6,497 nucleotides of DNA from Actinomycetes bacterium (GCA_023451265.1 JAEYAG010000006.1:1-6497); one strand, 5' to 3'. Numbered from the stretch's first letter, positions 1-5,483 are shown. Notes: generated by a model not told the origin, from the letters alone. Numbers and translations are program-made.

Positions 1-567
1 TCAGGCCTGGATCGAGCCCTGCAGGTCCAGCGTGATGGTGACGTCCTTGCCGACGAGCACGCCGCCGGTCTCGAGCGCCGCGTTCCAGGTGAGGCCGAAG
101 TCCTCGCGGTTGATGACGGTCTTCGCCGTCGCGCCCGCCTTGTAGTTGCCCCACGGGTCGGTGCCGAAGCCGCCGAACTCGACCTCGAAGGTGACGGGCT
201 TGGTGATGCCGCGGATCGTCAGGTCGCCGTCGACGAGGAAGTCGCCGCCCTCGTAGCGGACACCCGTGGAGACGAAGTCGAGCGTCGGGTACTGCTCGGC
301 GTCGAAGAAGTCGGCGGAGCGGAGGTGGGCGTCGCGGCCCTCGTCCTTCGTGTCGACCGAGGCGACGTCGACGGAGGCGGTCACCTTCGTGTCGAGCGGG
401 TTCTCGCCGGCCTCGATGGTGGCGCTCTTGACGCCGAAGACGCCGCGCACCTTGGAGATCATCATGTGGCGGACGGAGAAGGTCACCTCGCTGTGCGCGG
501 GGTCGAGCACCCAGGTGCCGGCCTTGTAGCCGGGGATGTCGATCGTGGTGGTCGTGGTGTCGGTCAT
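1..567 (-). CDS. YceI family protein (cytoplasmic, lipocalin-like fold)
   Basis: The predicted protein has 188 residues, about the usual size for a YceI domain without a leader. YceI proteins form a lipocalin-like beta barrel that binds a long isoprenoid or other amphipathic ligand; the physiological role is poorly defined. Family blocks are visible: DPAHSEVTFSVRH at residues 22-34 followed by a VRGVFG turn (40-45), RDAHLRSADFFD (78-89), GDLTIRGITKPV (114-125) and REDFGL (154-159). There is no signal peptide, only a short Thr-rich N-terminus, so it should be cytosolic, unlike the periplasmic E. coli YceI. I chose the ATG at 567 because GAAGGG lies 6 nt upstream. An in-frame ATG at 624 would start inside a hairpin, has no ribosome site and adds residues unlike the family. 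The stop codon is the first triplet of the window, so the gene is complete. The family call is firm; the ligand is unknown. Confidence 0.93.
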   Translation of the reverse strand: MTDTTTTTIDIPGYKAGTWVLDPAHSEVTFSVRHMMISKVRGVFGVKSATIEAGENPLDTKVTASVDVASVDTKDEGRDAHLRSADFFDAEQYPTLDFVSTGVRYEGGDFLVDGDLTIRGITKPVTFEVEFGGFGTDPWGNYKAGATAKTVINREDFGLTWNAALETGGVLVGKDVTITLDLQGSIQA

Positions 568-573
568 GTCATG

Positions 574-579
574 CCCTTC
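574..579 (-). promoter_or_regulatory. Ribosome binding site of the YceI gene
   Basis: GAAGGG on the minus strand, 6 nt before the ATG at 567. It decides the start against the longer in-frame ATG at 624. It lies just outside the hairpin at 588-626, so it stays single-stranded when that hairpin folds. Confidence 0.75.
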
Positions 580-587
580 GAAACGGA

Positions 588-626
588 AGATGGTCTGCAG
601 GGGTGAAACACCCCCGCAGACCATCT
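588..626 (-). terminator. Strong 18-bp hairpin between the FKBP and yceI genes
   Basis: The arms 588-605 and 609-626 pair at 17 of 18 positions (one A-C mismatch, 599/615) around an AAA loop. The outer 11 bp (AGATGGTCTGC and its complement) and the inner GGGGTG/CACCCC are perfect. It starts 31 nt after the FKBP stop and ends 8 nt before the yceI ribosome site. It could be the FKBP terminator; there is no T-run on the exit side, though many actinobacterial terminators lack one. Only 20 nt separate it from the yceI start, too little for a promoter, so any yceI mRNA probably contains it. A role as attenuator or as a 5' UTR stabilising structure is equally possible. Confidence 0.55.
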
Positions 627-657
627 ATTCCTACGAATACAAAAATCTTCTGAACGT
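626..657 (-). promoter_or_regulatory. AT-rich patch, possible yceI promoter/operator region
   Basis: This stretch is clearly richer in A and T than its surroundings, with a run of five T on the minus strand. It contains a 14-bp dyad, TATTC-CTAC-GAATA (626-639), and abuts the 10-bp palindrome TGAACGTTCA (651-660), which overlaps the FKBP stop codon. It is the only plausible place for a separate yceI promoter, which would put the 588-626 hairpin at the 5' end of the message. A weak pair TTCAGA - 17 nt - GGAATA can be drawn, but no hexamer is a good match, so promoter function is inferred from position and composition only. Confidence 0.35.
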
Positions 658-1026
658 TCAGCCGACCTTCAGCAGATCGATGATGAAGATGAGGGTCTTG
701 CCACCCAGGAAGTGGCCGCCGGCGGGGCCGTAGGCCAGGTGCGGCGGGATGACGAGCTCGCGGCGACCGCCGACCTTCATCCCCGGGATGCCGTCCTGCC
801 AGCCCTGGATGAGACCGCGCAGCGGGAACTGAATGGACTCGCCGCGGCCCCACGAGGAGTCGAACTCCTCACCGGAGTCGTACTCGACGCCGGCGTAGTG
901 CACGGTGACGGTGTCACCGGGCTTCGCCTCGTCACCGTCGCCGACGATGATGTCGCGGATGACGAGGTCGGCCGGCGCAGGGCCGGAGGGGGCGTCGAAC
1001 TCGGGCTTGGTGCGCTCTTCACTCAT
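658..1026 (-). CDS. FKBP-type peptidyl-prolyl cis-trans isomerase
   Basis: The predicted protein has 122 residues: a single FKBP domain from about residue 20 to the end, the usual size for the small actinobacterial FKBP. It would catalyse cis-trans isomerisation of peptidyl-proline bonds during protein folding. By comparison with human FKBP12 the pocket residues appear to be kept: Y44 in VTVHYAG, F55-D56 in EEFDSS, F67, I73 and W76 in LIQGW, Y99 in PPHLAYG, and F114. The block GMKVGGRRELVIPPHLAYG is the characteristic second half of the domain. No signal peptide or lipoprotein box is present, so it is cytosolic. I chose the ATG at 1026, with GGATGG 5 nt upstream; an in-frame ATG at 1035 would add only MDA. 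No convincing promoter is visible in the very GC-rich 66 nt upstream. Confidence 0.93.
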   Translation of the reverse strand: MSEERTKPEFDAPSGPAPADLVIRDIIVGDGDEAKPGDTVTVHYAGVEYDSGEEFDSSWGRGESIQFPLRGLIQGWQDGIPGMKVGGRRELVIPPHLAYGPAGGHFLGGKTLIFIIDLLKVG

Positions 1027-1070
1027 GGCATCCATCCAAGCACGGATGCCCGCGGCGCGCGCCCCGGCCG

Positions 1071-1090
1071 GTGCCGGACCGTGCCGGACA
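1071..1090. repeat. Two tandem 10-nt repeats upstream of the FKBP gene
   Basis: GTGCCGGACC (1071-1080) is followed directly by GTGCCGGACA (1081-1090), identical at 9 of 10 positions. They sit 45-64 nt before the FKBP start codon, where promoter or regulator contacts would be expected. In DNA this GC-rich a short tandem copy can arise by chance. Confidence 0.3.
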
Positions 1091-1092
1091 AG

Positions 1093-1143
1093 ACTCAGCG
1101 CCCGGTGCCGCGGCGATGCCTGCGTGTCTCCCGGGCGCTGAGT
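1093..1143 (-). terminator. Inverted repeat, probable terminator of the prsW-like gene
   Basis: A perfect 13-bp inverted repeat, ACTCAGCGCCCGG at 1093-1105 and its complement at 1131-1143, flanks a 25-nt loop. It begins 38 nt after the stop of the PrsW-like gene on the minus strand, a good position for a factor-independent terminator. No T-run follows. It also lies about 65 nt upstream of the FKBP start, so a regulatory role there cannot be excluded. Confidence 0.5.
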
Positions 1144-1181
1144 TGGCCTGCCCCCCATTGTTGCGGCGACCCCCACGGGCG

Positions 1182-2357
1182 TCAAGAGGCCGGTGCGAGC
1201 AGGGCGGCTCGCGCCGCGACCGCCCGCGTCAGGAACACCTGCTCGTCGGCGGCCGCCGCCGGGTCGCGCCCGGTGAGGGAGCGCTGTCGCGCCGCCGCCA
1301 GGTTGGTCGCCTCGGCGATGAACCCGCGCATGGTGCGCCGACGGTCCCCAGGCAGGGTCGCCGCCCACTGCAGCGCCCGCCGGCGCCCGCCGGGGGTGGC
1401 GAGCATGTCGACCTCCATCGGCGAGAACCAGCCGGCGGCGGCGTACTCCCCGAGGCGCTCGCGGGTCAGCCGCGCCTCCTCGCGGCGCAGGGCGATGAAG
1501 CCGGCGACGAAACCGGCGAACAGCGGCACCTGCAAGGTGGCGTACAGGGCGAAGAAGTCAGCGAACACGGCCGAGCCGTTCCACAGCGCGTGCAGGGCGG
1601 CCGCGCCCAGCATCCCGCCGATCCAGGGGCCGACCGCGGCGCGTGTCGACGTGCCGCGGCGCGCGACGCGACCCAGCACGTATCCGGTGACCGCGGTGAA
1701 CATGACGTGCGCGAAGGGCGACAGGATGCCGCGGAGGAAGAACGTGAACGTCGTCTCGGCCACGCCGTCCTCGATGAGGCTCGTCGAGAAGTAGAGGATG
1801 TTCTCGGTGAAGGCGAAGCCCGCGCCGACGAGCGCGCCGTAGACGATGCCGTCGACAGGGCCGTCGAAGGTGCGCCGTGCGGCGGCGAAGACGATGAAGA
1901 CGCCGAGTCCCTTCGCGAACTCCTCGACCAGCGGAGCCTGGATCACCGACGAGAACGCCGCCCGGGCGGCGGAGCCGTCGTCGGGGACGACGAAGCCGAG
2001 ACCGATGTCGACGGCGAGCGCGATCGCGACGGCGGCGACGGCGCCCCAGGCGAGCGCGAACACGACGAGACCGGTCGGCTCCGGTTCCCATCGATCGGCG
2101 ATCCGCACCGCCAGGAGCACCCCGGTCAGCGGCAGCAGCGCCAGCACCATCCCGACCACCGGCGCCACGACGCCGAGGAAGGTCAGGATGTAGGCGACGA
2201 GGGCGACCAGGAGCACCGCCAGGACGGCGTACACCCACACCGGCACCGATCGGCCGGCGCGCGCGGGCATCGTGAGCACCGGCGGCGAGACGGGGGCGGG
2301 GGCGACGGGCTGCGGCGGGACCTGGGGGCGGTGCGCCAGCGGCGACGGGTAGCTCAC
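1182..2357 (-). CDS. PrsW family intramembrane metalloprotease
   Basis: The predicted protein has 391 residues. After a Pro-rich cytosolic N-terminus (1-36) come about eight hydrophobic segments between residues 39 and 290, then a soluble C-terminal tail of about 100 residues. The PrsW/CPBP-type motifs are all present: EEFAKG (E145, E146, K149), FAFTENILYF (E185, N186), H217 in PFAHVMF, and HALWN (H256). These polar residues inside membrane segments are the expected metal and catalytic sites. PrsW in Bacillus subtilis cleaves the anti-sigma factor RsiW; no anti-sigma gene lies nearby, so the substrate is unknown. I chose the GTG at 2357 because a TAGGCT element lies 7 nt upstream, fitting a leaderless message. 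The alternative ATG at 2381 (8 residues more) would lie upstream of that element and has only a weak ribosome site. Confidence 0.88.
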   Translation of the reverse strand: MSYPSPLAHRPQVPPQPVAPAPVSPPVLTMPARAGRSVPVWVYAVLAVLLVALVAYILTFLGVVAPVVGMVLALLPLTGVLLAVRIADRWEPEPTGLVVFALAWGAVAAVAIALAVDIGLGFVVPDDGSAARAAFSSVIQAPLVEEFAKGLGVFIVFAAARRTFDGPVDGIVYGALVGAGFAFTENILYFSTSLIEDGVAETTFTFFLRGILSPFAHVMFTAVTGYVLGRVARRGTSTRAAVGPWIGGMLGAAALHALWNGSAVFADFFALYATLQVPLFAGFVAGFIALRREEARLTRERLGEYAAAGWFSPMEVDMLATPGGRRRALQWAATLPGDRRRTMRGFIAEATNLAAARQRSLTGRDPAAAADEQVFLTRAVAARAALLAPAS

Positions 2358-2364
2358 GGTCGAA

Positions 2365-2370
2365 AGCCTA
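2365..2370 (-). promoter_or_regulatory. -10 element (TAGGCT) of the prsW-like gene
   Basis: TAGGCT fits the actinobacterial TANNNT -10 pattern and ends 7 nt before the GTG at 2357, which places transcription start on or next to the start codon. No good -35 hexamer is visible 17-18 nt further upstream, as is common for this promoter class. Confidence 0.6.
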
Positions 2371-2401
2371 TTGCGCCGCATCCGCGATCCGACGGCCACG
2401 G

Positions 2402-2407
2402 TAGCCT
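2402..2407 (+). promoter_or_regulatory. -10 element (TAGCCT) of the FAH-family gene
   Basis: TAGCCT fits TANNNT and ends 6 nt before the ATG at 2414, so the transcript is predicted to be leaderless. It lies 31 nt from the opposing -10 of the prsW-like gene, so the two promoters are back to back and their -35 regions overlap within 2371-2401. Confidence 0.6.
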
Positions 2408-2413
2408 GGGACG

Positions 2414-3277
2414 ATGCGCCTGGCCCACGTCGTCCTGCCCGGATCGTCGCATCCGCAGCTGGTCGTGGTGACCCCGCGCGGCGCCGTCGCGGTTGCGGGC
2501 CTCTACGACGGCGCACCGCACGACCTGCCGCAGCTGATCGCGGGCGGCGACGAGGCCCGCGCGCGCGTGGCCGCGGCATCCGCGGACGCGCCGGGCATCG
2601 CGCTGGAGGGTCTCACCTTCGGTCCGGCGGTCCCCGCTCCCCCCGTGGTGCTCGCCATCGGCCTGAACTACGCGGCGCACTCCAGCGAATTGGGCCTGAA
2701 GGCCGACACCGCGCCGACCGTGTTCGTGCTGTGGCCGAACTCGCTGTCCGCTCACGAGCAGACGACGACGTGGCCGCGCACGCTCAGCGAGTCGGTCGAC
2801 TACGAAGCCGAGCTCGGCGTCATCATCGGTCGTCCGGCGAAGGACGTCGCCGAGGCCGATGCGCTGTCGCACGTGTGGGGCTACACGGTCGTCAACGACA
2901 TCACGGCGCGCGACATCCAGTTCTCCGAGGCGCAGTGGTCGCGCTGCAAGTCGTTCGACGACTTCACGCCGACCGGGCCGTTCATCGTGACCGCCGACGA
3001 GATCCCCGATCCGCAGGACCTGCACATCTGGGCCGTCGTCGACGGGCAGGTCGTGCAGGACGCGTCGACCGGCCAGATGATCCGCTCGGTCGCGACGCTC
3101 ATCGCGCAGCTCTCGCACTCCGCGACGCTCCTGCCCGGCACGCTCATCTCCACGGGCAGCCCGGGCGGCGCCGGCTACTCCCGCGACCCGCAGATCTTCC
3201 TGCGCGACCGATCGACCGTCACGGTCGGCATCGACGGCATCGGCGAGCTCACGACGCACTGCCGCGTTCTCGGCTGA
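2414..3277 (+). CDS. Fumarylacetoacetate hydrolase (FAH) family protein
   Basis: The predicted protein has 287 residues: a short N-terminal region, then the FAH C-terminal-type domain from about residue 77. The family includes C-C bond hydrolases, decarboxylases and isomerases acting on beta-diketo or 2-oxo acids in aromatic and sugar-acid breakdown. By analogy with FAHD1, metal ligands are E131 and E133 (VDYEAELGVIIG) and D162 (VVNDITARDIQ), with H89 and E92 in GLNYAAHSSE as the catalytic pair. R166, Q169, K179 (CKSFDDFTPTGP) and the STGSPGG turn (246-252) are also kept. One oddity: the usual Lys-Pro or Lys-Phe-Pro segment after the first strand reads VFVLWPNSL (104-112), without the lysine. 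The ATG at 2414 is chosen from the adjacent -10 element. The true substrate cannot be told, and no catabolic partner genes lie next to it. Confidence 0.9.
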   Translation: MRLAHVVLPGSSHPQLVVVTPRGAVAVAGLYDGAPHDLPQLIAGGDEARARVAAASADAPGIALEGLTFGPAVPAPPVVLAIGLNYAAHSSELGLKADTAPTVFVLWPNSLSAHEQTTTWPRTLSESVDYEAELGVIIGRPAKDVAEADALSHVWGYTVVNDITARDIQFSEAQWSRCKSFDDFTPTGPFIVTADEIPDPQDLHIWAVVDGQVVQDASTGQMIRSVATLIAQLSHSATLLPGTLISTGSPGGAGYSRDPQIFLRDRSTVTVGIDGIGELTTHCRVLG

Positions 3278-3303
3278 CGCCTCCCCCCTTCCCCCCATCG
3301 ATG

Positions 3304-3384
3304 CCGAGCCGCCATCACACGGCCGAGCCGCTACCCCGCGGCCCGTCCGCACGATGGCGGTTCGGCCGTGCGATAGCGGCTCGG
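3304..3384. repeat. Composite inverted repeat between convergent genes (REP-like, possible bidirectional terminator)
   Basis: Arms 3304-3335 and 3353-3384 pair over 32 positions: 27 Watson-Crick, two G-T and three mismatches (3313/3375, 3317/3371, 3334/3354), with a 17-nt loop. Each arm holds two copies of a 13-bp motif of the form CCGARCCGCYAYC, spaced 19 nt apart (3304-3316 and 3323-3335; inverted at 3353-3365 and 3372-3384). The copies are separated by ACACGG and CCGTGC. It fills most of the space between the hydrolase stop (3277) and the DUF4190 gene end (3404), where a two-way terminator is expected. The nested architecture is more elaborate than a simple terminator and resembles bacterial REP/BIME intergenic elements; that is an inference. 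Confidence 0.75.
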
Positions 3385-3403
3385 TGGAGGAGGGTGGCGA
3401 GGG

Positions 3404-3922
3404 TCAGCGGCCGGACTGCTCCAGGATCTCCTCGCACGTGACCGTGATGCCGTTGACGACCACGTTGCCCGTGGGGTCGTTGAGGCACGCGTTGACCTGG
3501 TTGACGAGGTCGGCGCCGCCCGCGGCGTTGAAGAGGGCGACCGCGAGGATGATGCCGATGATCGTCAGAACGAGCAGCACGCCGCTGACGATGATCGCAG
3601 CGAGCGCCATGCCGTTCTTCTGTCCGGCCTTGCGGCTCTGCACGAGCGCCACGATGCCGAGGATCAACCCGACCAGCTGCAGGCCGACCGGCACGATGGC
3701 CAGCACGAGCGCCACGATGCCGAGCGTCTTGCCCGGAGTGGATGCCACGGGTGCACCGCCGTAGGCAGGCGCGGCGTTGTAGGCGGGAGCGGCGTTGTAG
3801 GCGGGCTGCTCGTACGCGGACGGGGCGGGGGCCGCGGGCGGAGTCGTCGGCGCGTACTCGCCGTAGGCGGGAGGCGCGGGCGGAGTCGGCTGCTGTGCGT
3901 CGGGGTTCTGGGGATCGGTCAT
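3404..3922 (-). CDS. DUF4190-like small membrane protein with Pro/Ala/Tyr-rich N-terminus
   Basis: The predicted protein has 172 residues. Residues 1-62 are disordered and rich in Pro, Ala, Tyr and Gln, with an in-frame repeat PAYNAA-PAYNAA-PAYGGA around 40-58. A hydrophobic stretch at 66-94 (Gly-containing, ending in LVQSRKAGQKNG) and another at 104-131 match the DUF4190 layout of a Gly-rich membrane hairpin, a basic loop, then a second membrane span. The 40-residue tail has two cysteines (C146, C163) that could form a disulfide if the tail is outside the cell. The function of the family is unknown. The ATG at 3922 is chosen for its CAGGAG site 6 nt upstream; a longer GTG start at 3985 would run through the probable promoter. 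It converges on the hydrolase gene and reads as its own transcription unit. Confidence 0.82.
   Translation of the reverse strand: MTDPQNPDAQQPTPPAPPAYGEYAPTTPPAAPAPSAYEQPAYNAAPAYNAAPAYGGAPVASTPGKTLGIVALVLAIVPVGLQLVGLILGIVALVQSRKAGQKNGMALAAIIVSGVLLVLTIIGIILAVALFNAAGGADLVNQVNACLNDPTGNVVVNGITVTCEEILEQSGR
3773..3808 (-). repeat. In-frame 18-bp tandem repeat in the DUF4190-like gene
   Basis: Two consecutive 18-bp units (3773-3790 and 3791-3808) differ only in the last three bases and encode the repeated Pro-Ala-Tyr-Asn-Ala-Ala segment. A third, degenerate unit precedes them on the plus strand (about 3761-3772). Such repeats can gain or lose units without breaking the frame. Confidence 0.7.
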
Positions 3923-3928
3923 GTCGGT

Positions 3929-3934
3929 CTCCTG
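3929..3934 (-). promoter_or_regulatory. Ribosome binding site of the DUF4190-like gene
   Basis: CAGGAG on the minus strand, 6 nt before the ATG at 3922. This near-consensus site settles the start over the upstream GTG at 3985. Confidence 0.8.
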
Positions 3935-3971
3935 AGATGCGGGGATCGCGCCGGTCGTTCCGGCCCATCCG

Positions 3972-3977
3972 ACGCTA
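3972..3977 (-). promoter_or_regulatory. -10 element (TAGCGT) of the DUF4190-like gene
   Basis: TAGCGT fits TANNNT and would start transcription near 3965, giving a leader of about 43 nt that carries the CAGGAG site. TTCTGC lies 17 nt upstream of it as a poor -35 candidate. The element lies in the 90 nt between the aspA stop and this gene, which suggests independent transcription. Confidence 0.45.
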
Positions 3978-3984
3978 GCGGCCA

Positions 3985-4012
3985 CGGCGCCGCGGCAGAA
4001 GCCCCCGCGCCG
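3985..4012 (-). terminator. Weak inverted repeat after aspA
   Basis: CGGCGC (3985-3990) and GCGCCG (4007-4012) form a 6-bp stem with a 16-nt loop immediately after the aspA stop codon. No T-run follows and the stem is short, so this is only a tentative terminator. Confidence 0.25.
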
Positions 4013-5470
4013 TCAGCTCTCGACGAGGTTCTCGGCCGGCTGGATCACGGGGATCGCCTGCGTGATCGTCTCGAGCCCGGACAGCCGCGCCGGCGAGAGC
4101 TGCTTGTCGACCTCTTCCCGAGTCATGAGCCCCGCCTCGACGACGAGGTCGCCGACGTTGCGGTGGGTCAGCAGCGCCGTCTTGGCGAGCGCCGCCGACG
4201 CCGCGTAGCCGATGAACGGGGTGAGCGCCGTGACGACCCCGACCGACGAGCCCACCATCGCGCCGAGCCGCTCGCGGTTCGCGGTGATCCCGTCGACGCA
4301 GTTGACCCGGAGAGTTCGCATGGCCCGGCGCATCCACGTGATCGACTGGAAGATCGAGTGCGCGATGATCGGCTCGAAGGCGTTCAGCTGCAGCTGGCCG
4401 CCCTCGACGGCCATCGTGACGGTGAGGTCGGCGCCGGCGACCGAGAACGCGACCTGGTTCACGACCTCGGGGATGACCGGGTTGACCTTGCCGGGCATGA
4501 TCGAGGACCCCGCCTGCTGCGCGGGCAGGTTGATCTCGCCGAGCCCCGCCTGCGGGCCACTGGAGAGCAGGCGCAGGTCGTTGCAGATCTTCGAGAGCTT
4601 GATGGCGTTGCGCTTGAGCGACGCCGAGAACGACATGAACGACCCGGTGTCGCTCGTCGCCTCGACGAGATCGTCGGCGGTGGCGAGATCGAGGCCTGTG
4701 ATCTCGCGCAGGTGGCGCAGCACGGCCGGCGCGTAGCCGGCGTGGGTCGTGATCCCGGTGCCGATGGCCGTCGCGCCCATGTTGATCTCGTACAGCAGCG
4801 AGGCGTTCTCGGTCAGGCGCTGGTGGTCGTACCCGAGCGTCGTCGCGAAGCCGTGGAACTCCTGCCCGAGGGTCATCGGGACGGCATCCTGCAGCTGCGT
4901 GCGGCCGATCTTGAGCACGTCGTGGAACTCCACCGCCTTGGCCAGGAACGACTGCCGCAGCAGATCGAGCTCCTCCAGCAGCGTCATGAGGTCGAGACTC
5001 AGGCCCACCTTGACGGCGGTCGGGTAGACGTCGTTGGTCGACTGCGAGCGGTTCGTGTGGTCGATGGGCGAGAGGTAGGCGTAGTCGCCCTTGGGGCGGC
5101 CGGCGAGTTCCAGCGCGATGTTGGTGATGACCTCGTTCGCGTTCATGTTCGTCGAGGTCCCGGCCCCGCCCTGCACGACGCCGACGACGAACTGATCGTG
5201 GAACTCGCCGTCGATGACGCGCTGCGCGGCGCGGTCGATGAGGTCGGCGCGTTCGGCGTCGAGCACGCCGATCTCGAGGTTCGCGCGGGCCGAGGCCTGC
5301 TTGACCATCGCGAGCCCGTTCACGAGGTCGCGGTAGACGGAGATCGGCCGCATCGAGATCGGGAAGTTCTCCAGCGCCCGGGCGGTGTGGATGCCCCAGT
5401 AGGCGTCGGCGGGGATCTCCATCGATCCCAGGGAGTCGGTCTCGGTGCGCGTCGTCGCGTCCAGTGCCAT
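4013..5470 (-). CDS. aspA: Aspartate ammonia-lyase (aspartase)
   Basis: The predicted protein has 485 residues, near the usual length for the aspartase/fumarase superfamily. It would catalyse reversible deamination of L-aspartate to fumarate and ammonia, as a cytosolic homotetramer. Superfamily signatures: GGAGTSTNMNANEVITN (101-117), QSTNDVYPTA (143-152), GRTQLQDAVPMTLGQEF (189-205) and the catalytic loop GSSIMPGKVNP (321-331), where S322 should be the base and K328 binds substrate. Several blocks favour aspartase over class II fumarase: IHTARALENFPIS near the N-terminus, GGAGTSTNMN where fumarase has GSGTQSNMN, and TQLQD where fumarase has THLMD. E. coli AspA also has Gln there. The ATG at 5470 has AAGGA 8 nt upstream and a TAGGCT -10 at 5515-5520. 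A 16-bp palindrome at the -35 position suggests a regulator. It is followed, with a gap of 90 nt, by the DUF4190-like gene. Confusion with fumC is the main alternative and is unlikely. Confidence 0.92.
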   Translation of the reverse strand: MALDATTRTETDSLGSMEIPADAYWGIHTARALENFPISMRPISVYRDLVNGLAMVKQASARANLEIGVLDAERADLIDRAAQRVIDGEFHDQFVVGVVQGGAGTSTNMNANEVITNIALELAGRPKGDYAYLSPIDHTNRSQSTNDVYPTAVKVGLSLDLMTLLEELDLLRQSFLAKAVEFHDVLKIGRTQLQDAVPMTLGQEFHGFATTLGYDHQRLTENASLLYEINMGATAIGTGITTHAGYAPAVLRHLREITGLDLATADDLVEATSDTGSFMSFSASLKRNAIKLSKICNDLRLLSSGPQAGLGEINLPAQQAGSSIMPGKVNPVIPEVVNQVAFSVAGADLTVTMAVEGGQLQLNAFEPIIAHSIFQSITWMRRAMRTLRVNCVDGITANRERLGAMVGSSVGVVTALTPFIGYAASAALAKTALLTHRNVGDLVVEAGLMTREEVDKQLSPARLSGLETITQAIPVIQPAENLVES

Positions 5471-5478
5471 GAGTGCTG

Positions 5479-5483
5479 TCCTT
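5479..5483 (-). promoter_or_regulatory. Ribosome binding site of aspA
   Basis: AAGGA on the minus strand, 8 nt before the ATG at 5470. Confidence 0.7.

Noticed and set aside
568..624. N-terminal extension of yceI from the ATG at 624
   Set aside because: This start lies inside the right arm of the hairpin and has no ribosome site, whereas the ATG at 567 has GAAGGG at ideal spacing.
1071..2471. Long open frame on the plus strand, antisense to the prsW-like gene
   Set aside because: Its product is dominated by Arg, Gly, Asp and Glu without any recognisable domain, as expected for the opposite strand of a GC-rich gene. The minus-strand frame has clear membrane spans and motifs.
1..3277. A functional cassette linking YceI, FKBP, the PrsW-like protease and the FAH enzyme
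   Set aside because: Each has its own plausible promoter or terminator, the FAH gene is on the other strand, and no known pathway joins them. Adjacency alone is not enough.
2354..3352. Long minus-strand frame opposite the FAH-family gene
   Set aside because: Arg/Gly/Asp-rich composition and no motif; it would also run through the prsW promoter and the intergenic inverted repeat.
3923..3985. Longer DUF4190-like protein starting at GTG 3985
   Set aside because: It would translate through the probable -10 element and the CAGGAG site. The internal ATG at 3922 is far better supported.
4261..4280. Partial match (CCGAGCCGCT) to the 13-bp repeat motif inside aspA, with a shorter match (CGAGCCGCT) near 5608
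   Set aside because: Both are inside coding sequence, match only 9-10 bases, and do not show the paired layout, so chance is the simplest explanation.
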